Notes: generated by a model from the letters alone, not told the origin. A stretch of DNA of 64,000 nt from Ruminococcus sp. (GCA_017441505.1 JAFRXL010000034.1:62001-126000); one strand, 5' to 3'. Shown: positions 9,207-17,977, numbered from the stretch's first letter. Numbers and translations: made by a program.

Positions 9207-10544
9207 ATGGATATTGTTTTACTTGTTATCGGTATCATTCTGATCGTTCTTATGGTGCTCATTCTTTTGAAGCTTGGTTCTTCAAAAGATATGGGCACTG
9301 ATTTTTCTCCGTTCATAGAATCGGTGCGGAATGATAATGCGGCTACGAGCCGTCAGCTGCGTGAGGAAATGTCAGCAAGCGTACAGCTTAGTATGAGAAA
9401 TCTTGGGGATATGCTCAGTGCAGCTCATAAAACATCAGCTGACGCTCAGGCTGTAAGAATAAATGACATGAGCAGGCATATCGACCAGAAGCTCACTGAT
9501 ATGGACAAATTTCTCTCTGATAAGCAGCAGACTTCGAGTGACGCTGTGAATAATCAGCTGCGACAGCTGGAAGTGCGTTTCAAAACTCTTGAAGCCAATA
9601 ACGAAATGAAGCTTGACGCTATGCGGTCGACTATAGCAAAGCACCTCACCAGCATACAGGAGGATAATGCTCATAAGCTTACGGAGATACAGACTGCGGT
9701 CAACGAAAAGCTCGAAAACAAAATGACAGAGTCGTTCAGACTTGTGAGCGAAAGGCTGGAGCAGGTATATAAAGGTCTTGGCGAGATGCAGACTGTGGCT
9801 GCCGGAGTAGGTGACCTTAAAAAAGTTCTTTCAAATGTAAAGAACAGAGGTATACTTGGTGAGATTCAGCTCGGTGCGATACTTGAAGATATTCTTGCTC
9901 CGGAGCAGTATGAAAAGGATATTGCAACTATCCCGTCAAGTGCAAACCGTGTTGAATTTGCGGTCAAGCTCCCGGGAGCAGGCGGCGAGGACTGCATTTA
10001 TCTCCCGATAGACTCCAAATTTCCGGGAGATAGATATGCAGCGTTGCAGGATGCATATGATTCATGTGACCAGTCGGTCATAGCAGCGGCGAAAAAGGAA
10101 CTGCACACTATAATAAGAAAATGTGCAAAGGATATTCACGATAAGTACGTTCAGCCACCGTATACCACGAATTTCGGCATAATGTTCCTGCCGTTTGAGG
10201 GACTTTACGCTGAGGTCGTCAGCAGCGGCAGTATGGAGATAATACAGCGTGAGTTCAACATAAGCATATGCGGTCCGTCGACAATGGCAGCTATGCTGAA
10301 TTCGCTGCAAATGGGCTTCCAGACACTTGCAATACAGAAAAAAAGCAATCAGGTCTGGGAAATACTCGGAGCAGTCAAGTCGGAATTTCTCAACTTCAAC
10401 AAGGCACTTGAAGATGCTCAGAAGCACATCAAAAAGGTCGACGATGACCTTGAAAAACTTGTGGGAGTGCGTTCACGCCAGATAAGCCGCAAGCTGAGTG
10501 CTGTTGAAAGCTTAGAGATACATAATAATGAGAATGAAGCCTGA
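9207..10544 (+). CDS. rmuC: DNA recombination protein RmuC family
   Basis: 445 residues. An N-terminal membrane segment (about 4-23) is followed by a long coiled coil (about 40-200) rich in Gln/Lys/Glu. A RmuC nuclease-like domain follows, with GILGEIQLGAILEDIL, a block ending VEFAVKLPG, YLPIDSKFPGDRY and the downstream IMFLPFEGLYAEV. RmuC limits inversions and other rearrangements at short inverted repeats in E. coli; the fold resembles a restriction-type nuclease. An AGGAG site lies 7 bases before the ATG. It lies 9 bases after the methyltransferase stop and overlaps comF by 17 bases, so these genes form one transcription unit. Confidence 0.92.
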   Translation: MDIVLLVIGIILIVLMVLILLKLGSSKDMGTDFSPFIESVRNDNAATSRQLREEMSASVQLSMRNLGDMLSAAHKTSADAQAVRINDMSRHIDQKLTDMDKFLSDKQQTSSDAVNNQLRQLEVRFKTLEANNEMKLDAMRSTIAKHLTSIQEDNAHKLTEIQTAVNEKLENKMTESFRLVSERLEQVYKGLGEMQTVAAGVGDLKKVLSNVKNRGILGEIQLGAILEDILAPEQYEKDIATIPSSANRVEFAVKLPGAGGEDCIYLPIDSKFPGDRYAALQDAYDSCDQSVIAAAKKELHTIIRKCAKDIHDKYVQPPYTTNFGIMFLPFEGLYAEVVSSGSMEIIQREFNISICGPSTMAAMLNSLQMGFQTLAIQKKSNQVWEILGAVKSEFLNFNKALEDAQKHIKKVDDDLEKLVGVRSRQISRKLSAVESLEIHNNENEA

Positions 10545-11193
10545 TCTAAAGAGCAAATTCCTTGACCTTCTGTTCCCACGCAGATGTCCTGTATGCGGGA
10601 AGTTTATCGACGCTGAAAGCAGATTTTGTCCGGAGTGCTACTCAAAATTCACTTTGTATGCAGATGATTTCGTACCGGAAAATGCGTCGGGATTTACAGC
10701 TTGTTTCGACTATGACGATGCCGTAAAACCGGCGATAATGCTGCTGAAAGACGGTGTGTGCGGAAACGCTGATACTTCGCTCGGACTTGAACTTGCAGAT
10801 AAGCTCGTAAGCTGCGGTATTGCTGATAAAATAGATATTATCGCACCTGTTCCGATGTCGGCAAGGGATAGAAAGATGCGGAGCTTTAATCAGTCCGAGC
10901 TTATTTGCCGGGTGATCAGCAGGGCAATAGAAGTGCCTGTTTCAGCGGATGTACTCATTAAAAGCAGAATGACAGTTCCGCAGAAGGAGCTTAACAGACA
11001 GTTGAGGACGATAAATCTTCAGGATGCGTTTTCGGTCGTGAAACCGGAGCTAATAGCTGATAAGTCTGTACTTGTGGTCGATGATATTTGTACGACCGGA
11101 AGTACTCTGAGCGAGATAGCTCTTACTCTTAAAAATGCCGGTGCTTCGGCAGTTTATTGTGCTGCTTGCTGTAAAACTCCAAAAGTTGAATAA
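10528..11193 (+). CDS. comF: ComF family phosphoribosyltransferase-like protein
   Basis: 221 residues. The N-terminal zinc-binding pair CPVCG...CPEC and the C-terminal PRPP-binding motif VLVVDDICTTGST are diagnostic of ComF/GntX. In Bacillus, ComF acts at the inner membrane in DNA uptake during transformation, probably in the cytosol with the ComFA helicase; many non-competent bacteria also carry it. The ATG overlaps the rmuC end by 17 bases (ATG at 10534 is an alternative start). It is the last gene of the PBP-methyltransferase-rmuC-comF unit, ended by the terminator at 11199. Confidence 0.9.
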   Translation: MRMKPDLKSKFLDLLFPRRCPVCGKFIDAESRFCPECYSKFTLYADDFVPENASGFTACFDYDDAVKPAIMLLKDGVCGNADTSLGLELADKLVSCGIADKIDIIAPVPMSARDRKMRSFNQSELICRVISRAIEVPVSADVLIKSRMTVPQKELNRQLRTINLQDAFSVVKPELIADKSVLVVDDICTTGSTLSEIALTLKNAGASAVYCAACCKTPKVE

Positions 11194-11198
11194 ATAAA

Positions 11199-11235
11199 AA
11201 GAGTTGCTGTATTATTGGTACAGCAGCTCTTTTTT
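11199..11235. terminator. Bidirectional terminator between comF and the LRR/peptidase gene
   Basis: Stem AAGAGTTGCTGTA / TACAGCAGCTCTT with a 7-base loop, a T run on the plus side and a T-rich tract on the minus side. The loop contains the stop codon of the minus-strand gene, so its terminator starts inside the coding region. Confidence 0.85.
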
Positions 11236-12948
11236 CATTAAATATAGGTCAAACGAGTCTAATTTGTCGTCTTTGCAAAGGTCGGCAGCTCGCCATTGCG
11301 GGAGCTTTATTTCGGAAGCAGCAAGAAGCCATTTCTGCAATAGTACAATATCGGCTATGCTTAGGATGCCGTCAGCGTTAATGTCACCTTTGACGTGAGT
11401 GATTTTTTCAAATGGATAAGCAGGTTCACCAAGAACTGAAATCTCGTCAGTTGCAGAGGTGATACCTCCGATATTTTTTGGACTTCCATATGTGTACTGC
11501 ACTCCGTAGTACGGGATGCAGTAATCGTAATCGGACTCACGGTAATATATACACACATCATCTCTGTACTCCGTGGGCAGATTAGGGTCCCAGAGTAATA
11601 TGCGGCGGTCGTAATTCTTGCCGTCCCAGTCCCATTCGCCGGATTCAATACCGCATCCGGCACAGGCATGACCGCCATTCGGAGTGTCAAAGGACAAAAT
11701 AAAAGGTTTTCCAAGAGTTTCAGCCTGCCAGCCGAGTGCAATGAGGTGTTCAAAGAAGTCCTCATTGCTTACACCGGAATGTCTTTCGATTTCAATTGCA
11801 GTTTCGGAGTACTGCAAAAAATGATAGTGATTTATGATAGACTTTACATCATCGTCCGGATTTATGTCTTTGAGAGAATTTGCATCTTGCTGAATATCTG
11901 ACGGCGAAAGCAAGCCGTATTTTACCAGCAAGACGGTCAGGACGAGTCCATAGCATGAGCCGTTCCAATCGTCGTCAAATTTCTGATACCTTGTCTCGAT
12001 ATTCTCAGAAAGAATAGAACGTGAAGCGTCCGTGAGTGCGTATTTATCACCGAAAATGGACTGTTCATTAGCAAAATTCCATGTGTCGGTCTCGATATTG
12101 AGTGCACGTTTGCCGGTCGAAGGCGGTATTTGTGGAGCTGTAAGGCAGTCTATCGAAAGATTCTGAGCTAAAGGGTTGGTCGAATAAATAACTTTAGGTT
12201 TGCAGTTCACGAACGGAGTGCCCTCGATATTTTTGACAGAATAAGGTATCGTAAGTGACTGTAGGCGGCTGCGGTTAAGAAACGCTTTTGAGCCTATCCG
12301 ACTGACTGTTTCAGGCATCACAGCGTTTACGTCGTTCCCGACATAACTGACCAGAAGACCGTTTGAAAGTATTAGCCAGCCGCCGTTTTTCTGGATGAGC
12401 GTTTGCAGATATGGAGTACCCGTGAAAGAAGAGAACGACGCATATGTGACTGAATCAGGCAGCTCAACGTCCTTCAGCATTGTATTGCTGAACGCATATT
12501 CGCCGATTTTAGTGACCGTATCAGGGATAGTTATAGACGTTAGCCAAGCATTTGAAAAAGCTCCCGCAGAAATTTCGGTTATCCCATAGGGAAGATCTAT
12601 CTCAGTGAGCCGAGTGTTCATGAAAGCTGAAGTGCCGATTTTTCGCAGTCCGTCCGGCAGATCGATAGTCTTCAAAGTTGACCTCGCAAATGCGTTATCA
12701 CCGATCTCGGTAACTGTATCCGGAAGAATTACTCGTTCGACTTTCTTATCGTAAAATGAATAGTCTCCGATAGCAGTAACGCCGTAAGGAATTTCGACCA
12801 CAGTTTCAGAGCCTTGATAGCTTATGAGTACGCCGTTTTCTATGTCGAACTCAGAAATATCAGTGTCCGCTGCCAAACCAAACAGCGGACACAGGCTCAC
12901 ATATATCATAAGTATTGCCGTAAGCAATACAGCTGAACGCTTTTTCAT
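11212..12948 (-). CDS. Secreted LRR (BspA-type) + cysteine-peptidase-like + dockerin protein
   Basis: 578 residues from the ATG at 12948 (a GTG just upstream is in frame). A signal peptide (1-27) precedes about seven BspA-type leucine-rich repeats (about 45-245) with the LP(D/Y)x(V/I)TxIGxxAF pattern. Residues about 290-500 resemble a papain/C39-like cysteine peptidase: Cys332 in WNGSCYGL, His427 in NGGHACAG, and an Asp/Asn in LLWDPNLP. The C-terminal dockerin has DINADGILSIADIVLLQKWLL and a weaker second repeat, KDDKLDSFDLYLMKKEL. It would attach to a cellulosome or cell-surface cohesin as a peptidase or adhesin. The start overlaps the rubredoxin-flavoprotein stop (TGATG), so the two are translationally coupled. 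Confidence 0.82.
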   Translation of the reverse strand: MKKRSAVLLTAILMIYVSLCPLFGLAADTDISEFDIENGVLISYQGSETVVEIPYGVTAIGDYSFYDKKVERVILPDTVTEIGDNAFARSTLKTIDLPDGLRKIGTSAFMNTRLTEIDLPYGITEISAGAFSNAWLTSITIPDTVTKIGEYAFSNTMLKDVELPDSVTYASFSSFTGTPYLQTLIQKNGGWLILSNGLLVSYVGNDVNAVMPETVSRIGSKAFLNRSRLQSLTIPYSVKNIEGTPFVNCKPKVIYSTNPLAQNLSIDCLTAPQIPPSTGKRALNIETDTWNFANEQSIFGDKYALTDASRSILSENIETRYQKFDDDWNGSCYGLVLTVLLVKYGLLSPSDIQQDANSLKDINPDDDVKSIINHYHFLQYSETAIEIERHSGVSNEDFFEHLIALGWQAETLGKPFILSFDTPNGGHACAGCGIESGEWDWDGKNYDRRILLWDPNLPTEYRDDVCIYYRESDYDYCIPYYGVQYTYGSPKNIGGITSATDEISVLGEPAYPFEKITHVKGDINADGILSIADIVLLQKWLLAASEIKLPQWRAADLCKDDKLDSFDLYLMKKELLYQ

Positions 12949-13721
12949 CACACTTTTTCAAAATCCGAAGCACCTACGCCGCAAATCGGACATTCAAAGT
13001 CGTCCGGCAGCACGTCACCCTCGTACTCATAGCCGCAGACAGTGCATCTCCAAGTGCTTTTTGAATCTGAGCTTTTTTCAGCAGGAGCGTCAGTGCTTGC
13101 AGGTGAGACTTTCTCAAAATCCGAAGCAGGGTGCTTGCAGAGCGGACAAATGAAATCATCGGGCAGCTCTTCTCCGACGTATTCATAACCGCAGATAGTG
13201 CAACGCCAGATAGTCTGACCGTCCGGAGTAATACCGACAGCGGCAGGCTTTGGCTTTATATTGCTGAGGTAGTACTCATAGGTCGAAGAAGGGGTATCGC
13301 TCAGGACTATCATATCAGTTACGTCTGCGATGAACATAGTGTGAGTGCCGAGGTCGACCGCTTTACAGACTTTAGCCGAAATACAGGCGTTTGTGCCTTT
13401 TGTGATGCAAAAAAGGTCGTTATCTGTCCTTTTGCAGTCAGAAAAAGAGGCAAATTTGTCCATATCTCTTCCGGAGTTGAAACCGAAGAGCTTGAAAAGA
13501 GCAAAGTCCGCAGCCTGACTTATGACAGATACGTTGAATTTTGCAGTGTTTTGTATCATTTCGTGGGTGAGATTGTCTTTGTTGATCGTGAGACTTATGC
13601 GGTTTGGCTGAGAAGTGACCTGACCAACAGTGTTTGTGATGCAGCCGTTGTCGAAGCCGTCGTGACGTGCGGTGACCACAAAAAGTCCGTAGCTGAGTTT
13701 GTACATTGCTTTTTTGTCCAT
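12948..13721 (-). CDS. High-molecular-weight rubredoxin: flavin reductase domain with two rubredoxin domains
   Basis: 257 residues. Residues 1 to about 160 form an FMN-binding split-barrel flavin reductase domain (YGLFVVTARHDG, SVISQ, FGFNSGRDMDKF). Two rubredoxin domains follow, each with two Cys pairs: CTICGYEY...CPLC (about 172-206) and CTVCGYEYEG...CPIC (about 225-257), joined by a Ser/Ala/Pro-rich linker. Hrb of Moorella has one rubredoxin domain and passes electrons from NAD(P)H to flavodiiron proteins that remove oxygen or nitric oxide. The second copy is unusual, and the two copies look like a recent duplication. It lies 36 bases downstream of the MurD-like gene in the same minus-strand unit. 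Confidence 0.88.
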   Translation of the reverse strand: MDKKAMYKLSYGLFVVTARHDGFDNGCITNTVGQVTSQPNRISLTINKDNLTHEMIQNTAKFNVSVISQAADFALFKLFGFNSGRDMDKFASFSDCKRTDNDLFCITKGTNACISAKVCKAVDLGTHTMFIADVTDMIVLSDTPSSTYEYYLSNIKPKPAAVGITPDGQTIWRCTICGYEYVGEELPDDFICPLCKHPASDFEKVSPASTDAPAEKSSDSKSTWRCTVCGYEYEGDVLPDDFECPICGVGASDFEKV

Positions 13722-13757
13722 AAAAATACCTCTTTTCTATATAGATTTATTTTTTGT

Positions 13758-15095
13758 TCAGAGCGACTTTACGAGAGCCTTGAAAGCGTCGCCACGCTCC
13801 TCAAAGTTCTTGAAAATACCGTAGCTTGCAGCGGCAGGGGAGAGCACACAGCTCATTCCGTCCGGAGTTATATCGGCAGCGAGCTCGACAGCTTCTTTCA
13901 GATGCGGAACATAGTGGAATCGGGAGCTGTCGCTTGTTCCGGTCTCGGACAGCATATCATATACACGTTTTCCGGACGCTTCCATGCAGATGACCTGTAC
14001 ATTGAAATCGCAAATGAAGTCCACTAAAGGTGCATAATCTATACCTCTGTCCATACCGCCGATAAGGATAGTACCGACATTTGGCACGCTTTTCAGTGCA
14101 CCGATAGCCGTAGCACAGGCGGTAGAGATAGAATCATCGTACCAGCGGATATTCCGGATAGTATCGACGTATTCAAGTCGGTGAGCGAGAGGTGAGAAGG
14201 TGCAGAGAGCCTTAGTGAAGCTCTCGTCATCTACCAAGTCGGATGTTATATATCTGACTATAGCAATATTGTACTGATTGTGGACTCCGAGAAGCTTTAT
14301 ATCATCTACTGGGATGATATATTCAGTACCGCTGAATTTTACAGTGCCGTTCTCGACGAATACATCAGCACTGCGGTCTGACATGGAGACTGATACAATA
14401 TCTGAAGCAATATTATCCGGAATGATCTCGGAGTTTATAAGCAGCAGGTCACCTTTTTTCTGGTGGAGATAGATATTTTTCTTTGCGTTATAGTAATTTT
14501 CCATAGTACCGTAATGGTCGAGGTGCTCCTCATAGAGGTTAAGAAAAACAGCTTTTGCCGGAGAAACGGTCATATATTCAAGCTGGTGACAGGAAAGCTC
14601 GCATACTATGATACTGCTGCTGTTGATGCTTTCAGCTATATCAAATACCGGTATACCGATGTTGCCGGCTAAGTAAGCGTCAGCACCGGACTCCTTGAGA
14701 ATGTGGTAGGTAAGGGAAGAAACGGTGCTTTTGCCTTTAGTTCCAGTGATGCCGATTATCTGGTCACGGAAGACGCTGAAAAATATCTGAGTTTCAGATG
14801 TGACCTCGCAGTTGAGCTGTGAAGGGTGGACATTGAGGACTATTCCGGGAGATTTGAAAACAATATCAAACTTGTTCAGGCACTCCTGATAGCCCTCGCC
14901 GGTTATGATGTCGACGCTCTCAGGTAAGGAATTGACCTCACGGCTCACTTTGTTAAGATCTGCTATTGCAATGCTCTTTGGTGAGCAATATTTTTTGATT
15001 ATATTATAAGTGGACTTTCCCTCACGTCCGAATCCGAGGATGCAGACTGATTTGTCATTTGTGTAGTTTTTGATATATTCAACAAAATTGTTCAA
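13758..15095 (-). CDS. murD2: MurD2-like ligase: UDP-MurNAc-L-alanine--L-glutamate ligase (predicted)
   Basis: 445 residues, a complete Mur ligase. The N-terminal Rossmann part has CILGFGREGKST, the ATP loop is GITGTKGKST, and the central domain has AGNIGIP, CELSCHQLEYM and NLYEEHLDHYG. Classical MurD adds D-glutamate to UDP-MurNAc-L-alanine and usually has ELSSFQLE; here it reads ELSCHQLEYM. The ATGA overlap (15092-15095) with the MurL-like gene directly upstream matches the MurD2-MurL pair of Xanthomonas, where MurD2 adds L-glutamate, which MurL then inverts. I infer MurD2 from this context; a plain MurD cannot be excluded by sequence alone. It acts in the cytoplasm in peptidoglycan precursor synthesis. 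Confidence 0.78.
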   Translation of the reverse strand: MNNFVEYIKNYTNDKSVCILGFGREGKSTYNIIKKYCSPKSIAIADLNKVSREVNSLPESVDIITGEGYQECLNKFDIVFKSPGIVLNVHPSQLNCEVTSETQIFFSVFRDQIIGITGTKGKSTVSSLTYHILKESGADAYLAGNIGIPVFDIAESINSSSIIVCELSCHQLEYMTVSPAKAVFLNLYEEHLDHYGTMENYYNAKKNIYLHQKKGDLLLINSEIIPDNIASDIVSVSMSDRSADVFVENGTVKFSGTEYIIPVDDIKLLGVHNQYNIAIVRYITSDLVDDESFTKALCTFSPLAHRLEYVDTIRNIRWYDDSISTACATAIGALKSVPNVGTILIGGMDRGIDYAPLVDFICDFNVQVICMEASGKRVYDMLSETGTSDSSRFHYVPHLKEAVELAADITPDGMSCVLSPAAASYGIFKNFEERGDAFKALVKSL

Positions 15096-16474
15096 AGCAA
15101 ACGCTCCATTTCTTTAGTCAATATAGTCTTAAACTCGTCAGGGAGAAGGTTGTCATCATTATAAGAGCCGCAGCACTGAGAGTTAAGTTCGTCGATAGTA
15201 TCCGGATGATAAAGTCCCATTTTTTCGTACTCTGCGAACAGCAGCGGGAGTTTTTCTCCGTTTGCTTTCATTCTGCGAATAGCGAGTGAAACAGCGAGAT
15301 TGACCTCGTCGATGCTGCCGACGCACTCGAAAGGCTTGTGCTCGGACTGCCCTGCAAGTTCGATGAAGTAATTGAGCATATCCGGATCGTTGAGCATATC
15401 CTTGCTGAAGACCTCAGTAAGCTCATCCATACCGAGGAACGGCGAGAGTATCAGGCACACAAACAGGCATTTCGGGCATTCTCCGCACCAAATATCCGGA
15501 GAGACCTTGCTGCCGAGATTACAGCTCCTGAATATCGGCAGGTACTTCTTGTGCGAGACAAACATTTTAGCGATCTGGAATTCAGCAAGCGGACGCAGAA
15601 AGCTGAAATAATAAGCTCCGGTGCGGAGAAATTTTTCCTCATAGTCGTGGAAATCGCTCTCAAATTCAAAGCTTTTTGAGTACTGATGATTGACCTCCTG
15701 ACCAACGACAGTGCTTTCATTCGCACTTGCTTCGTTTGAGAGGACGATGCATTTTAAACCGTTAAGGTAAGCGGTTATCTCAGCGGAAAAAGCTACCACA
15801 GACGAAAAAGGAGTATGACCATTCAGATAGCCTTTTTCATTTAAGGCGACAAGAGAGCGGTCGAAGCGTCTTTTTGCGGTCAGCAGTGCAGTCTCCGGCA
15901 GACCGGCAGTCTCAACAGTGGCACTGATCGAGCATCTTTTGTTGATGGAGTAACACTTGCAGTCCATACCTGCTGAGGTTAGAGTTTCAAGTGTGAGTGC
16001 GGAGTCTTTTCCGCCGCCGACAGGTACAAGGCATCCGGAAAGGGACTTGTTTGTATCAGCAGATGAGAAGTCGTCCTCGGGCAGGGAAGTGATGTTTACA
16101 AAGCCGTCACGGTCAGGAGTTATCTTATTTACATAGAAGAACTCGCCAAGTCCCATAAACCAGAGCTTTTTCCACCATTTTACCTGTTCGGGAGATAAAT
16201 GTCCGCATTCAACTTTTATCTCCGGAGCACAGACGGCTTTCCAGTAGCTGACTATTTCAGCCAAACCGAGTGAAAAAGCAAGACGGCTGAAAGTTTTGTC
16301 GTCTTTTACGGATACATCGGCAGGCTTAGGAAAACTCCAGCCGGGATGAAATTCAGCGAGACCTTCTATAGAGAAGACGAAATCAATATCCACTGAATCT
16401 TCTTTTTCGGTAATATCGAATGATCTGTATATAAACAGGGGATTTTCAGCCCTGAACTTTTCATATTTATCCAT
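15092..16474 (-). CDS. murL: MurL-like UDP-MurNAc-L-Ala-L-Glu epimerase (predicted)
   Basis: 460 residues from the ATG at 16474, which has GGAGG at 7 bases; a longer frame reaching 16528 lacks a site. A PP-loop CLVPVGGGKDSALTLE (mid-protein) points to an ATP pyrophosphatase-type active site, which suits an enzyme that adenylates and epimerises the terminal L-glutamate of UDP-MurNAc-L-Ala-L-Glu. A later Cys cluster (WCGECPKCLFVC) and SNEASANESTVVGQEVNHQYSKS are conserved-looking. MurL-type function is inferred from the PP-loop and the 4-base overlap with a MurD-like gene. Alternatively it could be another PP-loop enzyme such as a tRNA- or nucleotide-modifying protein. Confidence 0.75.
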   Translation of the reverse strand: MDKYEKFRAENPLFIYRSFDITEKEDSVDIDFVFSIEGLAEFHPGWSFPKPADVSVKDDKTFSRLAFSLGLAEIVSYWKAVCAPEIKVECGHLSPEQVKWWKKLWFMGLGEFFYVNKITPDRDGFVNITSLPEDDFSSADTNKSLSGCLVPVGGGKDSALTLETLTSAGMDCKCYSINKRCSISATVETAGLPETALLTAKRRFDRSLVALNEKGYLNGHTPFSSVVAFSAEITAYLNGLKCIVLSNEASANESTVVGQEVNHQYSKSFEFESDFHDYEEKFLRTGAYYFSFLRPLAEFQIAKMFVSHKKYLPIFRSCNLGSKVSPDIWCGECPKCLFVCLILSPFLGMDELTEVFSKDMLNDPDMLNYFIELAGQSEHKPFECVGSIDEVNLAVSLAIRRMKANGEKLPLLFAEYEKMGLYHPDTIDELNSQCCGSYNDDNLLPDEFKTILTKEMERLL

Positions 16475-16491
16475 ATATCCTCCGGATAGAA

Positions 16492-16878
16492 TTATTTGCT
16501 TTCTTTGTTGCCGATGATCTTGCTGCAATAAGCTTTGAGCAGATCAAAAGTCTCATTTGAAAGATCGTGCTCGACCTTACAGGCATCTTCGGCAGCCACA
16601 TCACGGTTTACTCCGAGATATTCAAAGAAGCTGGAAAGCACCTTGTGGCGGTCGTATATACGTTCAGCGACGTCACGGCCTCTTTCTGTAAGGGTTATAT
16701 GATTATCCGAATCGACGTTTACAAGGTTATCGTCCTTCATTTTTTTGAGTACGATAGAGACTGTCGGACGGGAGTAGCCAAGGTAAGAACAGATGTCTAT
16801 AGCGTGGACATCGGGCTGTTTTTGCGAGAGAATGAGTATAGTTTCGAGGTAGTTTTCAACTGCTTCTGTAATAGCCAT
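16492..16878 (-). CDS. DtxR/MntR-family metal-dependent transcriptional regulator
   Basis: 128 residues. An N-terminal winged helix (VHAIDICSYLGYSRPTVSIVLKKMKDDNLV) precedes a dimerisation helix with a metal-ligand pattern (ERIYDRHKVLSSFFEYLG...AAEDACKVEHDLS). The length matches short MntR-type members without the C-terminal SH3-like domain. These proteins repress metal-uptake genes when Fe2+ or Mn2+ binds. The start has GGAGA at 7 bases. It lies 17 bases upstream of the MurL-like gene and heads the minus-strand unit down to the LRR/peptidase gene; no metal transporter is adjacent, so its target lies elsewhere. Confidence 0.88.
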   Translation of the reverse strand: MAITEAVENYLETILILSQKQPDVHAIDICSYLGYSRPTVSIVLKKMKDDNLVNVDSDNHITLTERGRDVAERIYDRHKVLSSFFEYLGVNRDVAAEDACKVEHDLSNETFDLLKAYCSKIIGNKESK

Positions 16879-16906
16879 AACAGAATCTCCTTTATTGGAT
16901 TTATTT

Positions 16907-16955
16907 GTGCATCACCGTACAAAGCTTCCCTTGCGGTTTTGTGCGGTATTGCATT
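16907..16955. repeat. Palindromic intergenic repeat, copy B (degenerate)
   Basis: Arms GTGCATCACCGTACAAA and TTTTGTGCGGTATTGCAT pair with a few mismatches. It belongs to the same family as copy A at 4828. It lies in the 5' leader of the DtxR-type gene, downstream of the promoter at 17032. Confidence 0.7.
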
Positions 16956-17031
16956 TAGTGCCGTTATTAAACGGCGGAGACATTTAGCTGTAAATGGTGA
17001 TAATATCCTATATTACAGCTTATACTCTATT

Positions 17032-17060
17032 ATTATATCATGTTTTTTCTTTGATTACAA
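17032..17060 (-). promoter_or_regulatory. Promoter of the DtxR-MurL-MurD2 unit
   Basis: Minus strand TTGTAA (17055-17060), 17-base spacer, TATAAT (17032-17037). The leader to the start at 16878 is about 150 bases and holds repeat copy B. Confidence 0.65.
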
Positions 17061-17090
17061 CATCTTTTTATGAACATTATGTGCTTACAT

Positions 17091-17118
17091 AAAAAAAGCT
17101 GCCGGAACATCCGGCAGC
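17091..17118 (-). terminator. Terminator after uppP
   Basis: Minus strand stem GCTGCCGG / CCGGCAGC with a 5-base loop and then seven T residues, starting 8 bases beyond the uppP stop. Confidence 0.88.
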
Positions 17119-17125
17119 AGAATTA

Positions 17126-17977
17126 TCATCCAGCGATCGCAAAGTAAAGTATTACAAGAGCACCGAGTATTATACGGTACCAGCCGAATACTTTGAAATC
17201 GTGCTTTTTTATGTAGTCCATGAGGAATTTTATAACGAATATGGATACTACAAAGGCTGTTATCATACCTACAGCGAGAACTGCAAGTTCAGTGCCTGAG
17301 AAGTCGAGTCCGAATTTATAGAGCTTTAGCAGACTTGCACCGAACATTACCGGTACTGCGAGATAGAATGTGAACTCAGCTGCGACAGTTCTTGATATGC
17401 CTATCAGAAGAGCACCTACTATAGTTGCTCCCGAACGGGAAGTTCCTGGGAATATAGCGGCAAGAAGCTGGAAAGTACCTATTATAAATGCAGCTTTATA
17501 TGTGAGCTGATCTATGCTTGTGACTTTGGGTTCACGGTTCTTGTTCCAGTTTTCGACTATGATAAAAGCGATACCGAAAACTATAAGTGCTATTGCAACA
17601 GTCCACGGATTATAGAGGTGTTCATCTATCCAGTCGTCAAAGAGAAGACCTACCACTGCCGCCGGTATGCAGGCTGCAAGCACCTTGAACCACATCTGGA
17701 AAATGTCGGTCTTTATGTAAGCTCCCGCACCGCCATTTTTTAGTGGGTGAGCATTGTCTTTTTTGCCGAAAGGCCAGAGTTTGTGCCAGAAAATTACTAC
17801 GACTGCCATTATTGCTCCGAGTTGGATGACAACATCGAACATCTTTTTGAAATCGTCTGACTGGTCAAGTTTCAGGAATTCATCGACAAGTATAAGGTGA
17901 CCTGTACTGCTTATCGGCAGCCACTCTGTAATACCCTCAACAATGCCGAGAATAAAGGATTTTATAAGTTCTATCAT
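17126..17977 (-). CDS. uppP: Undecaprenyl-diphosphate phosphatase (BacA family)
   Basis: 283 residues with about eight hydrophobic segments, the usual length for BacA/UppP. Signature motifs are present: GIVEGITEWLPISSTGHLIL near the N-terminus and FPGTSRSGATIVGA in the middle. It dephosphorylates undecaprenyl diphosphate on the outer face of the membrane to recycle the lipid carrier for peptidoglycan and wall polymer synthesis; overexpression gives bacitracin resistance. A single-gene unit: consensus promoter at 18011-18039, AAAGGA site and its own terminator. It suits the neighbouring cell-wall precursor genes. Confidence 0.95.
   Translation of the reverse strand: MIELIKSFILGIVEGITEWLPISSTGHLILVDEFLKLDQSDDFKKMFDVVIQLGAIMAVVVIFWHKLWPFGKKDNAHPLKNGGAGAYIKTDIFQMWFKVLAACIPAAVVGLLFDDWIDEHLYNPWTVAIALIVFGIAFIIVENWNKNREPKVTSIDQLTYKAAFIIGTFQLLAAIFPGTSRSGATIVGALLIGISRTVAAEFTFYLAVPVMFGASLLKLYKFGLDFSGTELAVLAVGMITAFVVSIFVIKFLMDYIKKHDFKVFGWYRIILGALVILYFAIAG

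Noticed and set aside
13131-14027. 298-codon plus-strand frame opposite the rubredoxin and MurD-like genes
   Set aside because: Both minus-strand genes have clear domains and ribosome sites; this frame is their shadow.
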